Positions 33,158 through 41,822 of a stretch of DNA of 64,000 nucleotides are shown piece by piece; position 1 is the first letter of the stretch, and every line of letters begins with the position of its first letter. The position numbers were made by a program, and so were the translations under genes. The DNA is from Luteolibacter rhizosphaerae (GTDB lineage: Bacteria > Verrucomicrobiota > Verrucomicrobiia > Verrucomicrobiales > Akkermansiaceae). Location: positions 558,001 to 622,000 of the forward strand of contig NZ_JAPDDR010000002.1 in assembly GCF_025950095.1 (NCBI RefSeq), given 5' to 3'. The notes under the pieces were generated by a model. It worked only from the letters and a program-made list of their open reading frames with translations. It searched no databases and had not been told where the DNA came from.

Positions 33158-34492
33158 CTAGAGCTTGAAGCTGGCGAGGTCGTCGTCTTCCTCGCTCGTG
33201 GCGGCTGGGTTTACGGCAATCTCCTCCTCAACCGACATCGGGGACGCTGGCTTGCTGAGGATTCCGTCGAGTCCAAGGATGTCGTTCCAAGTCTTGCCGG
33301 GATTCTGTTCAATCAAGTTCAAGAGCCCGACGAACGAACGGATTACGTCACGAGGTGTCCGGAAGAAGTCGGCCCCGAGGGTGTCGTTCGCCTTGTGGAG
33401 CAGCGCCGCAATGCCTTCGTCCGGGACCAGGCGAGCAGCCTGATCACCACTGGCGTGAACGACCGAAATGTTCCTCAGGAGGACGAACAGGTCCTCAGGC
33501 GAAAGCGCCTGGAGGCGGACAACAGGGCCGGACAGGTCCACGAGTCCGCCAGTGGCGAGCTGGTTCTCGGCGAGGCGCGAGCGGAGCGCCTCATAGGAGA
33601 AGAGGCCTCGGCGGCGGTCTTCGAGGCTCTCGTCGGTGCCGGCAAATACGAAGCCCACTCCCTGGGCACTTCCTTGCACCGCGTCATTGAGGATTGTCAG
33701 GATTGCCTCGAAGTTTGCGACTCGTGAGCGGGAACTGGGGAGCCGGTGGCTGAGGACGACCAGTTCGTCGAACAGCACGAGCATGCCATCGAACCCGGCC
33801 TTGCGGCAGAACCCGGCCATCAGCTTCAGGCTGTCGTAGAAGGTGTCGTCATCAATGATGCGCCTCACACCGAGATCCTGACGGGCCTCGGTCTTGGTCT
33901 GATATTCTCCCCGAAGCCACCGGAGGGCCGCGGCCTTCTCGGCTTCGTTGCCATTGACCGTGCCCCTGTAGTAGGCGCGAAGGACTTGAGCGAACTCGAA
34001 TCCCCCGACGTATTCCTGAAGATCGCGGAGATCCTCGGTGATCCGTGCCTCGACATCCGCAGTGTCACCTCCGGATCCCACAATCTCTTGCTGGAGACCG
34101 CTGATCCATTTTGTGCAGACCGAAGCGAGAGCGCCGCCTTCGGGTTTCGCGCGGGTTGCCATGTTTCGCATCAGCTCCGAGTAGAGGGATCGGGCTTCTC
34201 CTCCCGTGGCCTGAAGCCGGCGTTCCATCGTGAAGTCCGCCTGGACGATCACGAGATTCTGCTGGAGCGCAACGTGCCGGACGAGGTTGAGGAAGAAACT
34301 CTTCCCGCTACCAAATCGTCCGACCACCAATCGGAACGACGAGCCCCCGTCGCGGATTCTGGAAATGTCCTGCAGAAGGGCCTCGGTCTCCGACTTGCGT
34401 CCGACTTGGATGAGGTGCAACCCCTGCCGTGGGACGAGTCCGGCCTGGAGAGATTGAAGAACGGAGTCTCGTTCGCGTCGCTTGATCTGCAT
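33158..34492 (-). CDS. sngB: DUF2791/BrxD-like P-loop ATPase of the Shango-type module
   Basis: The 444-residue protein has Walker A VGRFGSGKSFF near residue 58 and Walker B MLVLFDELVVL near residue 240, followed by an arginine-rich sensor region. The family (DUF2791) also supplies BrxD in some BREX types. Here the neighbours are a TerB-domain protein upstream (six-base gap) and an Lhr-like helicase downstream (11-base gap), which matches Shango. The N-terminal RRERDSVLQSLQAGLVPRQG segment is typical of the family. An acidic tail ends the protein. Confidence 0.82.
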   Translation of the reverse strand: MQIKRRERDSVLQSLQAGLVPRQGLHLIQVGRKSETEALLQDISRIRDGGSSFRLVVGRFGSGKSFFLNLVRHVALQQNLVIVQADFTMERRLQATGGEARSLYSELMRNMATRAKPEGGALASVCTKWISGLQQEIVGSGGDTADVEARITEDLRDLQEYVGGFEFAQVLRAYYRGTVNGNEAEKAAALRWLRGEYQTKTEARQDLGVRRIIDDDTFYDSLKLMAGFCRKAGFDGMLVLFDELVVLSHRLPSSRSRVANFEAILTILNDAVQGSAQGVGFVFAGTDESLEDRRRGLFSYEALRSRLAENQLATGGLVDLSGPVVRLQALSPEDLFVLLRNISVVHASGDQAARLVPDEGIAALLHKANDTLGADFFRTPRDVIRSFVGLLNLIEQNPGKTWNDILGLDGILSKPASPMSVEEEIAVNPAATSEEDDDLASFKL

Positions 34493-34498
34493 GGTCGT

Positions 34499-37400
34499 TC
34501 AGTTGGTGGGAAGTAGTTCGCGTTGAATCGTTGCCTGGCCGTCTTCCGCCACTTCGAGCAGGAAGTCCCCGAGTGCCTCGTCGGACCACGCGTTGATTCC
34601 GTCGGCAAGGTCGTCGGCCATCAGATGATGTTTCGCGGCAATCGCGCTCAAATCGACGGGATGGCCGTTGGCGGCAGCGATGATCTCCAGAAGCGCAGGC
34701 TGGTAGCGGGATTCCAGTGCCTCCATCCATTCCGGTACCGATGATGGTACAGACGCTGGCGACTCGACGGCGACGGGAACCGGGTCTTCGTGGGATTCCT
34801 CCGCCAAGGCTTTCGACAGGATCGAAACAACCTCTGCTGTCTCGGCTGTCAGCGCCGCGATCCGATTCATGTCGAGGGAGAAGCCCGGTGAAGTGTCCTG
34901 TGCCCGCTGCGGAATGGCTTCGCCGCCGGTTCGGGTCTTCCCGCGTGAAACGGTCACCGTCTGGAAGGTCGAGTCTTCGGACAACACGTCGTCGAGTGCT
35001 TCGTCTCCGAGCTGGAATGCCTTGGCGATCCGGCGTAGCAACCGGTTCTCGTCACTCGATAGCACCTCGTCGGAACAGGCGATGTGAACGAGTAGCTTGA
35101 AGACCGGCATTCGCTCGCCCTGATGAACGGATTTTGCGATCCGTTGGAGCTGCTTGGTCGCAACATGCGTGTCTCGCGTAAGCGCCGCTTCCGTAGCCAT
35201 CACTTGGACGCGGGCGTATCCGTCGTTGATGCCGGACGCCCGGTGGAAGACCTCAAGCTCCGTTTCGTCCACGACTCCGTCGGCAGAGGCCACTAGCACC
35301 GCAAGATAGAGGAGCCGAAGAAGTCCTCCGAGGTCGTTTGAGGCTTGGCTGCTTTCCTGGCATGCGGCAAGAGCCACTTCCTGGCCCCAAGCAAGCGGCA
35401 GGTTCAGAATCTGCGGATGGGGAGCCATCGTGTAGCCCAAGCTTTCGACTAGCGATGCAAGGTCCTCGCTCTGACCCTGGGTCAGGGTCGCGCGCTCTCC
35501 AATACCTAGCAAACCGGCCAGGACCGCAACCGGCATGAAACGAACGCCGTTGGCTTCCGGACAAGCTTGCAGGGCTTCCGCGAAAATCTCGGCCAGCGGG
35601 TGTGCATGGTCCCTGCGGATCTCGGCGGGTAGCGCCAGGTGGGCTTTCAGCCTGTCCTGATTCGAAACCGAAGCGGATGAAAGCTTCGCAACGGCTCGCG
35701 AATAACCCGAGAGGTCTTCAATGCACTGGTTCCAGATTGCGGACAGGTCCTTGAACTGGCTTTTGATCCCCATCACGCCCGGCACCTTGAGCATCTTCGC
35801 GGCATTCGTGCTAAGCGTGATGTTGCCTGTCTGATACTGGACGGTTTGATCGCGCTTCGATGCCTTGAGCACCAGGCCTTCGGGGTGGAGGGCTTCGAAT
35901 CGTTTCCTGAACATTCCCTTGAACGCGTCGCCCGTGCGCTCGGTCACCACGCTCCGCCTCGAATCTTCGAGGTTCATCGCAACCAGATGCCCGATTGCCC
36001 AATCAATCGGTTTACCCATCCTGTAATGGTTGGCGAGTGTGAGGGTGAGAGCCAGTTCGCTGATCCGCCGACCCTGCAAGTCCAGGAGAGTCTGGCTGAC
36101 GTTCGAATATCCAGCCGGTCCCTGCGAGTAGGAGGTGAAATGGAGGAAGTCTCCAAAGTATGAAACCAGCGAACGGCTTTTGCGGGTGAGCCCGTAAATC
36201 CGCAGCAACTCGAAAACCTCGAACCACAAGGCGGGGTCGAAGTCGCCTTCGGCCAGCATTCTTCGCTCGATCCCGTAGAAGAACAGGAACAGGTAGCCTG
36301 TTGGAAGGTGCTCCGGGTTCGCGTCCCGCCGACCCCGGGCAAGCCAGTCGAGGTAGAACGCTCGTTGTGATGGTGTGAGCGTCGAATAGCTGGGATAGTA
36401 GGAGAGATCCTCGCGGTCAGATGGTCGGTGATCCACGCTTGCGGTCCTGCAAATCGCTGAAGGCTCGCTGCCCCAACCAAGTGCCGTGTCCGTAATGTAG
36501 ACCATTCCTTGTAGGGTTCGCCCGGAGACCTGAACCGGTGTCCCGGGAATGACCCATTGCATCCGCTCGCCCTTTGGTGGACGTGCAGACGAAACAACGT
36601 CCGGTCGCCGTGGCGGAGGCTCCGGAGTAGGCGTCGGAGCCGGTTTCGGCTGAAGTGGAGGCGGGGTGACGGCCGGCGGCGGCTGAGGAAGGCGAGCCTC
36701 AGCCGGAGGCGGCTTTGGCATCCAGAGTGGCGTGAAGACTTCGTCTCTCCCGTACAACTCGGCTGTCGGCTCTGGTGGTGGAGGTGGAGGTGGAGCTTTC
36801 GGAACCGGAGGAGGGCTTGCTGGAACGGGAGGCGGAGAGACGAAACCTTGCGCAAAGCGCTGTTCCATCGGTGAGCGTTCCGGATGCGCGGCAGCAGGAG
36901 CCGGTTGAGCAGCCTTCGCGCTCGGATTTCGAGTCGGAGTCGCCGCGCCATTGTTCGGCCCACTCTGTCGGGCGACCCTGCCGAACGACTGGATCGCTTC
37001 AGAGAATGAAATCCCAGTGCCGCATTGGGAGGTTTGGATGATTTCGTTCAGGCCGGACGAGCTGCTGAAATGGATCTCATCATAGAGGCAGATTGGAAGC
37101 TGCGTTTTGTTGGCGAACCGTTTGTCCGGCGTGCCGTTCTTGTTCACGTAACGCCACGTGTGATCGACAATGCGGGCGTCGCGTGGGGGCGTGGTGTCTT
37201 CGATGAAACGCGTCTGTTTCACTTGAACGTTGATGGCGTCGTAACCGACTGCTCCGATTCGTCCCTCGTCATAGACCAGCAAGCGGTCCGGGAAAAAGTA
37301 GAGGGTTTGCCTACCCACATCGATGGCGATGGTCTCGATGTTGGTTTTCAGGAAATCAGGCAACTTGGCCTTGATCGTGGTGTCCTTACGGCTGACGAGG

Positions 37401-38077
37401 CTCGATGCACCGGCGTGGTAACGCCCGTCGTGAACCTTACCTGAAGCCGAGATGTGCCAGCATGCCGAACACTTCGAAAGGATGGATGCGGCCCGGTGAA
37501 GATCTCCGTAAGCCTGTTCCAAGGCAGGGTCGAAGTCGTATAGTAGGACAACCGTCTTTCTCAGCACGTCGCGCCTGTAAGCCCAAATGACGGCAGCAAT
37601 TGAAAGCAGGAACCAAAGGAATGAAAAGACGGGTGAAATGCCCCCGACCATCATGGCAAGCAGCAACACCGTGCAGCCGATCCCGACCCCCGGCCACCAC
37701 CGGGCGAGAGCCTTCTTGGTGTTCAGTTCTTCGAGCAGTTCCGCCGAGGAACTGTGCACCATTTGCGAAACGTCCGCAGATTCGATCTCGGCAATCCGCA
37801 CCGGCGGAATCTCGGGTGGCATGCCGCCTCCTGGTCCGGGGACCGGACGGGGAATTGCTCCTCCCGATCCCGATAGCCCGTTGGTTCCCTTGGGGCGTCC
37901 CCCGAGAGGAAGGGTTTTCCGGTAGTAGATCCCGCCAGCGCCCATGTGGACGTAGTTACCACGGGGACCGGTTCCGATGCGGAAGCCCTTGAAACCGGTT
38001 GAAACGCCGATGCCTGACTTCGAGACGTTGAACCTTATCGGGCCAACCTTGACGCTTTTCCTGAGGTAGAAACTCAT
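34499..38077 (-). CDS. sngA: Shango-type TerB-domain protein with N-terminal DUF4236 and membrane segments
   Basis: The 1192-residue protein begins with DUF4236 (MSFYLRKSVKVGPIRFNVSK, SGIGVSTG, residues 3-52). Two hydrophobic helices follow at ~125-165, then a beta-rich domain, then a Pro-rich linker at ~400-515. The TerB_N domain follows (WVIPGTPVQVSGRTLQGMVY, then EDLSYYPSYSTLTPSQRAFY), then TerB (LLRLLYLAVLVASADGVVDE, near ~940, then CSDEVLSSDENRLLR) and a TerB_C-like tail. TerB domains are linked to membrane-associated stress and defence complexes. It is the largest and first gene of the operon. The DUF4236 start gives this protein a second anchor-type domain at its N-terminus. Confidence 0.8.
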   Translation of the reverse strand: MSFYLRKSVKVGPIRFNVSKSGIGVSTGFKGFRIGTGPRGNYVHMGAGGIYYRKTLPLGGRPKGTNGLSGSGGAIPRPVPGPGGGMPPEIPPVRIAEIESADVSQMVHSSSAELLEELNTKKALARWWPGVGIGCTVLLLAMMVGGISPVFSFLWFLLSIAAVIWAYRRDVLRKTVVLLYDFDPALEQAYGDLHRAASILSKCSACWHISASGKVHDGRYHAGASSLVSRKDTTIKAKLPDFLKTNIETIAIDVGRQTLYFFPDRLLVYDEGRIGAVGYDAINVQVKQTRFIEDTTPPRDARIVDHTWRYVNKNGTPDKRFANKTQLPICLYDEIHFSSSSGLNEIIQTSQCGTGISFSEAIQSFGRVARQSGPNNGAATPTRNPSAKAAQPAPAAAHPERSPMEQRFAQGFVSPPPVPASPPPVPKAPPPPPPPEPTAELYGRDEVFTPLWMPKPPPAEARLPQPPPAVTPPPLQPKPAPTPTPEPPPRRPDVVSSARPPKGERMQWVIPGTPVQVSGRTLQGMVYITDTALGWGSEPSAICRTASVDHRPSDREDLSYYPSYSTLTPSQRAFYLDWLARGRRDANPEHLPTGYLFLFFYGIERRMLAEGDFDPALWFEVFELLRIYGLTRKSRSLVSYFGDFLHFTSYSQGPAGYSNVSQTLLDLQGRRISELALTLTLANHYRMGKPIDWAIGHLVAMNLEDSRRSVVTERTGDAFKGMFRKRFEALHPEGLVLKASKRDQTVQYQTGNITLSTNAAKMLKVPGVMGIKSQFKDLSAIWNQCIEDLSGYSRAVAKLSSASVSNQDRLKAHLALPAEIRRDHAHPLAEIFAEALQACPEANGVRFMPVAVLAGLLGIGERATLTQGQSEDLASLVESLGYTMAPHPQILNLPLAWGQEVALAACQESSQASNDLGGLLRLLYLAVLVASADGVVDETELEVFHRASGINDGYARVQVMATEAALTRDTHVATKQLQRIAKSVHQGERMPVFKLLVHIACSDEVLSSDENRLLRRIAKAFQLGDEALDDVLSEDSTFQTVTVSRGKTRTGGEAIPQRAQDTSPGFSLDMNRIAALTAETAEVVSILSKALAEESHEDPVPVAVESPASVPSSVPEWMEALESRYQPALLEIIAAANGHPVDLSAIAAKHHLMADDLADGINAWSDEALGDFLLEVAEDGQATIQRELLPTN

Positions 38078-38099
38078 GCCGGGGAGGGAAGAGTTTGGA

Positions 38100-38360
38100 T
38101 TATCCGCCGTGCTGGTAGCAACGGCCGTTGGCGGAAGTGGTCATCCGCTGGCATCTGTTACCTTTCTTGGTGTAAGCAGAGCACTGTACGGAGGTGCGGC
38201 TGTAGCTGGAGCGAGCCGAGTAAGACGAGCCAGACGTGCTGCCGGTCGAAGAAGACGAATCCGAGGTGCGGCCGGAACTGAAATCAATTGGTTTTTGTGG
38301 CGCACAGGACGGCAGCAGGGCGAGAAGGCCCAAGCAGGCGATTGCTAAGTAGCGAGGCAT
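38100..38360 (-). CDS. Small lipoprotein with Cys/His zinc-type C-terminus
   Basis: From the ATG at 38360, a signal peptide (YLAIACLGLLALLPSC) with lipobox LPSC gives an 86-residue lipoprotein. A Ser/Thr-rich spacer leads to a C-terminal CSAYTKKGNRCQR, then GRCYQHGG, the C-x3-T-x2-G-x2-C ... C-x2-H pattern of small predicted zinc modules often found attached to secreted nucleases. It lies 14 bases after the EEP gene and is probably co-transcribed with it. Confidence 0.75.
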   Translation of the reverse strand: MPRYLAIACLGLLALLPSCAPQKPIDFSSGRTSDSSSSTGSTSGSSYSARSSYSRTSVQCSAYTKKGNRCQRMTTSANGRCYQHGG

Positions 38361-38374
38361 GTTAGGGAGGGTGA

Positions 38375-39217
38375 TTACAGTGAGATTTCGATCCCGGCCG
38401 GTAGATGGTCCGAACCTTTCGAAGATTTCACCGATGATAGTGGCTTTCCGAGCCCCTTCGTCCAGAAGTAGTCGAAGCAGGCGGCGGGATATCGCCCCTT
38501 GGCAGGGCAGGTGATCCGGTTCTGGTGCTCGATGCACTCGAAGCTCCAGTAGAAGCCGGCTTTCCGGAGGAAGCTGAACGTCCGCTCGCTAGGTGACTGG
38601 GCGGCTGGCGTGTCCGGATCATCGGTGTTGAAATCACCGCCAACTACCATTGCGTCGGGCTTCACCACGCGCCCGTCCTTGGATTCAGTATGGGCGATCA
38701 GTTGCTCAATCGCGTCCTCGCGCTTGGACGTGTTCTCGGGTGGGTTGCCGAGGTTGGATTTGAGGTGAAGGCAATAGACCCCGAGCCGCTTCTGGCCGAT
38801 CAGGAACGACGCGAAGGCGTAGCCGCGAGGAGCGCCAGCCCAGCCTCGTTGCCAAGGCTCCGACCAAGCCGCATCCGCGGGAATCTTCGCTGCTATCGCA
38901 AGCTGCTGGCCGGACAAGAAGTTGCCCTGCATGAACCGCGAGACCACAGCGACCTTCCATTCCTTCCCGAGCGGCTGAAGCGTCTCTTCCAGCGCTGCCT
39001 GCGAGCCGACCTCCTGAAGCAGCAGGATGTCCGGGTTGAGCTTCCGGATCTCTTCTCGGACCAGTTCGATGTGCTTGGTCTGCTCGTCTTTCGGCGCACC
39101 CATCCGACCGCCCGAGAACCACTGGAGGTTCCAGGTCACGACCCGGAGCGTCTGGGCTGGCTCCGCCATCAGCGGGCAGGCCCAACCGAGCAGGGCGAAT
39201 AACAGGAGCGTCCTCAT
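38375..39217 (-). CDS. Secreted endonuclease/exonuclease/phosphatase (EEP) family protein
   Basis: A signal peptide (LLLFALLGWACPLMA) precedes the EEP fold: VVTWNLQWFSG (Asn), ILLLQEVGS (catalytic Glu), VVGGDFNTDDPDTP (Asp-x-Asn) and the terminal SDHLPAGIEI (Asp-His pair). Length of 280 residues fits a single-domain DNase I-like enzyme. It would act in the periplasm or outside the cell on nucleic acid or a phosphodiester. Its ATG overlaps the upstream stop (ATGA at 39214-39217), so it is coupled to the secreted coiled-coil protein. Confidence 0.85.
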   Translation of the reverse strand: MRTLLLFALLGWACPLMAEPAQTLRVVTWNLQWFSGGRMGAPKDEQTKHIELVREEIRKLNPDILLLQEVGSQAALEETLQPLGKEWKVAVVSRFMQGNFLSGQQLAIAAKIPADAAWSEPWQRGWAGAPRGYAFASFLIGQKRLGVYCLHLKSNLGNPPENTSKREDAIEQLIAHTESKDGRVVKPDAMVVGGDFNTDDPDTPAAQSPSERTFSFLRKAGFYWSFECIEHQNRITCPAKGRYPAACFDYFWTKGLGKPLSSVKSSKGSDHLPAGIEISL

Positions 39218-39759
39218 CCGCCGCAGACCTTACACGCCACGCCGTCGGATGCCGAGCCTGATCGCCCCTTGCTGGTAGCGTAGAACCTACACCGAGCATT
39301 ATGGCGTTTGCCGGTCGAGCTGATCCAGTAGCCGCCCGCCTGTGCCGGCTGGCTCGGGGTGACCTTGTTCGTTCCCCCGCCGGTCAGGGGCTGGACCTGG
39401 GTTGGTGTAGGGGTGGGTAGGGGCTGGCGGCGAAGTTGTGCGTTCTCGGCCCGGAGCCGTTCCACGAGAGCCTCCAGCTCGGCGACCCGCTTCTCTAGCT
39501 GGGCGACATTCGCATCGGCCGAGATCCCGAGCTTCTTGCGGGAATCCTCGGTCAGCTTGGCAACCGGGACCCGGATCACCCCGTAGTCGGTGATTAGGCT
39601 GAGTTCCCCGCCCTTCACGCCGCTCACCGTGCCAGTGATCGAGTCGCCACTGACCAGCGAAAGCTTCACCGGCTCGCGCTTAGCCTCGGCGGGTTGCTGG
39701 GCGGCGAGTGGACAGAGCGCCGCCAGAGCAGCGGCAAGGAGGAGGGGGAGGTGTTTCAC
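39214..39759 (-). CDS. Secreted protein with coiled coil and C-terminal Cys/His domain
   Basis: The signal peptide (LPLLLAAALAALCPLAAQ) is followed by a short beta domain (VKLSLVSGDSITGTVSGVKG), a leucine-zipper-like coiled coil (VAQLEKRVAELEALVERLRA) and a Pro/Thr linker. The C-terminus is YWISSTGKRHNARCRFY, then GVACKVCGG, a His/Cys module common on secreted nucleases and thought to bind metal. It heads a three-gene operon with the EEP enzyme and the small lipoprotein. Confidence 0.78.
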   Translation of the reverse strand: MKHLPLLLAAALAALCPLAAQQPAEAKREPVKLSLVSGDSITGTVSGVKGGELSLITDYGVIRVPVAKLTEDSRKKLGISADANVAQLEKRVAELEALVERLRAENAQLRRQPLPTPTPTQVQPLTGGGTNKVTPSQPAQAGGYWISSTGKRHNARCRFYATSKGRSGSASDGVACKVCGG

Positions 39760-39840
39760 CTCGCGAGATTACGTCATCGCGTGCGCCAGTTTCAAGGAAT
39801 CTCATGGACGGGGCTAACCGATCTCAATAGACTTCTGCCG

Positions 39841-40047
39841 ATGAAGTCCCTCCTCATTTTTGCTTCAGTTGTGGTGATTGGAACCGCTGGATTCGGAATT
39901 CAGCGAGCTACCGCTTCGTCCAGCGGGTCATGCTGCGGTGACGCCGAATCGGCAGCTTGCTCGGGTGCTACACCCTGCAAGGTGTGCACCAATTGCAGCC
40001 GGTGTGGACACTGCAAGTCCGGTGGCAAGTGCGGGACCTGCAAGTGA
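39841..40047 (+). CDS. Small secreted Cys-rich protein
   Basis: The 68-residue protein has an N-terminal hydrophobic signal (SLLIFASVVVIGTAGFG) and then 12 Cys in about 40 residues (SCCGDAESAACSGATPCKVC, TNCSRCGHCKSGGKCGTC). Such density suggests metal binding or disulphide bonding in the periplasm. No family name is offered. It is alone upstream of a small basic gene. Confidence 0.65.
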   Translation: MKSLLIFASVVVIGTAGFGIQRATASSSGSCCGDAESAACSGATPCKVCTNCSRCGHCKSGGKCGTCK

Positions 40048-40066
40048 GACCTCAGAGCAGCCCCCC

Positions 40067-40267
40067 ATGCGCTACCGCAGACCAAGTCTGAATTCGCTTC
40101 TCGGAATCACGAAAGCGAAGAGGCGGATCAAACGAGATCTCGGCATTTACGAGGTAACAAAGATCCTCAATGCACCCAAGAATGCAAAGACGCGCCTCAA
40201 ACGGAAGGCCGGTTACTACTCTGAGCCGATGAAGCTGTTTCGCTTCATCATGCGACTCTTCAAGTAA
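40067..40267 (+). CDS. Small basic conserved-type protein, 66 residues
   Basis: From the ATG at 40067 the protein is strongly basic: LLGITKAKRRIKRDLGIYEV, then NAKTRLKRKAGYYSEPMKL. The GITKAKRRI segment occurs in small hypothetical proteins of islands and phages. No function can be assigned; DNA or RNA binding is possible from charge alone. It lies 19 bases after the Cys-rich gene. Confidence 0.55.
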   Translation: MRYRRPSLNSLLGITKAKRRIKRDLGIYEVTKILNAPKNAKTRLKRKAGYYSEPMKLFRFIMRLFK

Positions 40268-40316
40268 TCAAAGGCCTCGGCGAAACTGAACACTTTCCAC
40301 AACCCCACAATCGCCC

Positions 40317-41000
40317 ATGACAAACGAATTTGAGCAGGTTCCATTCAACGCAGCTGCTGATTTTGCGGAGAATCCCGAGAACCGGTGTCCATGCCTACTT
40401 CTTCTGGATACTTCCGGATCGATGCATGGCGCTCCAATCAACGAACTCAATGCGGGGCTTTCCCAGTTCAAAGACGAACTCACTGCTGACTCGATGGCGG
40501 CAAAGCGGGTGGAGGTTGGCATCGTGACGTTTGGTCCAGTTCAAGTCGCCACGGAGTTTACGACCGCCGACGCATTCTTTCCTCCCAAGCTTACAACAAC
40601 CGGGGACACTCCTATGGGTGCGGCGATCAAGAAGGGGCTCGAAATGATTCGCCAGCGGAAGGAAGTATACAGACAGAATGGCATAGCCTATTACAGACCG
40701 TGGGTCTTCCTCATCACGGATGGAGCCCCAACGGATTCCTGGGAGCAAGCTGCCCAACTCGTTCGCGAGGGCGAAACGACGAAGAGCTTTCAGTTCTTTG
40801 CCGTTGGGGTGGAAGGCGCGAACATGGACATCCTCGGCCAAATTTCGGCCCGTTCTCCGCTCAAACTGAAGGGACTCCAGTTTCGAGAGTTGTTTCAGTG
40901 GCTTTCGAATTCAATGGGAGCGGTTTCTCGATCTTCTCCAGGTGATGCGATCCCACTTGCGAACCCGACTGCACCGGAGGGCTGGGCAACCGTGGGATGA
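40317..41000 (+). CDS. TerY-like von Willebrand factor A domain protein
   Basis: The 227-residue protein is a single vWA domain with a complete metal-ion-dependent adhesion site: DTSGSM near residue 32, the Thr in [11 protein letters not shown] near 100, and Asp in LITDGAPTD near 140. This matches TerY. It starts a TerY-P triad with a PP2C phosphatase and a protein kinase, a gene set described for Ter-linked stress and defence signalling. Its stop overlaps the phosphatase ATG (ATGA at 40997-41000). Confidence 0.88.
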   Translation: MTNEFEQVPFNAAADFAENPENRCPCLLLLDTSGSMHGAPINELNAGLSQFKDELTADSMAAKRVEVGIVTFGPVQVATEFTTADAFFPPKLTTTGDTPMGAAIKKGLEMIRQRKEVYRQNGIAYYRPWVFLITDGAPTDSWEQAAQLVREGETTKSFQFFAVGVEGANMDILGQISARSPLKLKGLQFRELFQWLSNSMGAVSRSSPGDAIPLANPTAPEGWATVG

Positions 41001-41815
41001 ATTCCGTCTGGCGAATCGCAGCGGCTTCCGTAGCAGGAACGTCCCACGAACGGACAGGTGCGCCGTGCCAAGATTCTCATCTGGCAGCTCTAGTCGGCGA
41101 TGGTGGATCTACGCTTGTACTGATTGCTTCGGATGGCGCGGGCAGCGCATCGCATTCTGAGATTGGCTCCTCGTTGGCTTGTAGTCGGCTCATGGAAGAG
41201 CTGAGGCGCGCGATTGATCAGGGGCTGGAGGTAGCTCAAATTACAAAGGAGGTGGCGCTCGGATGGCTTTCGGAGGTGCGAGCAGCCCTTCAAACAGCCG
41301 CCGACGAACACAATCTGGGTCTACGCGAATTCGCGTGCACGCTTCTTGCCGCGGTTGTCTCACCCACTCATTCCGCATTTTTCCAAGTGGGGGACGGAGC
41401 AATGGTTGTCCGACCCAATGGTGATTCCTGGAGCTACGTGTTTTGGCCTCAGCATGGTCAGTTCATCAACACGACCTATTTCATCACCGACGCGACGGCC
41501 GCGGATGTCCTCGAATGCGACGTGGTCGAGGGGAGGATTGAAGAAGTCGCCGTGTTCACCGATGGAATCGAACCATTGGTCCTTCACTACGCCTCGCAGT
41601 CCGTTCACTCTCCATTCTTCGACCGGATCTTCCAGCCAGTTCGAAATCTTGAATCGATTGGGCTAAGCGAAGAGCTTTCCGCGAAGCTCCAGAGCTATCT
41701 TGCTTTGCCGTTGGTGTGCGAGCGTACAGACGACGACAAAACATTGCTCTTGGCGACCAAGGCAGAGCCTGTTGCCGAGGAGCCCGTTGCATTTGCTGAG
41801 AAGTCACACCTATAG
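40997..41815 (+). CDS. PP2C-like protein phosphatase of a TerY-P triad
   Basis: The 272-residue protein shows PP2C motifs: [17 protein letters not shown] (the DGxGG-like metal site), [10 protein letters not shown] (GDS-like), VFTDGIEPL (SDG-like) and a final [11 protein letters not shown] (the DN-type Asp). It would remove phosphate from Ser/Thr residues, opposing the kinase encoded seven bases downstream. It is translationally coupled to the vWA gene. The substrate is presumably the vWA or kinase protein or a Ter-linked partner; this is inferred from family context. Confidence 0.85.
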   Translation: MNSVWRIAAASVAGTSHERTGAPCQDSHLAALVGDGGSTLVLIASDGAGSASHSEIGSSLACSRLMEELRRAIDQGLEVAQITKEVALGWLSEVRAALQTAADEHNLGLREFACTLLAAVVSPTHSAFFQVGDGAMVVRPNGDSWSYVFWPQHGQFINTTYFITDATAADVLECDVVEGRIEEVAVFTDGIEPLVLHYASQSVHSPFFDRIFQPVRNLESIGLSEELSAKLQSYLALPLVCERTDDDKTLLLATKAEPVAEEPVAFAEKSHL

Positions 41816-41822
41816 ATCCACC

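Noticed and set aside
30867-34492. BREX system
   Set aside because: BrxD-like ATPase and Lhr-like helicase occur, but no BrxC, PglZ or methyltransferase is near; the TerB partner fits Shango instead.
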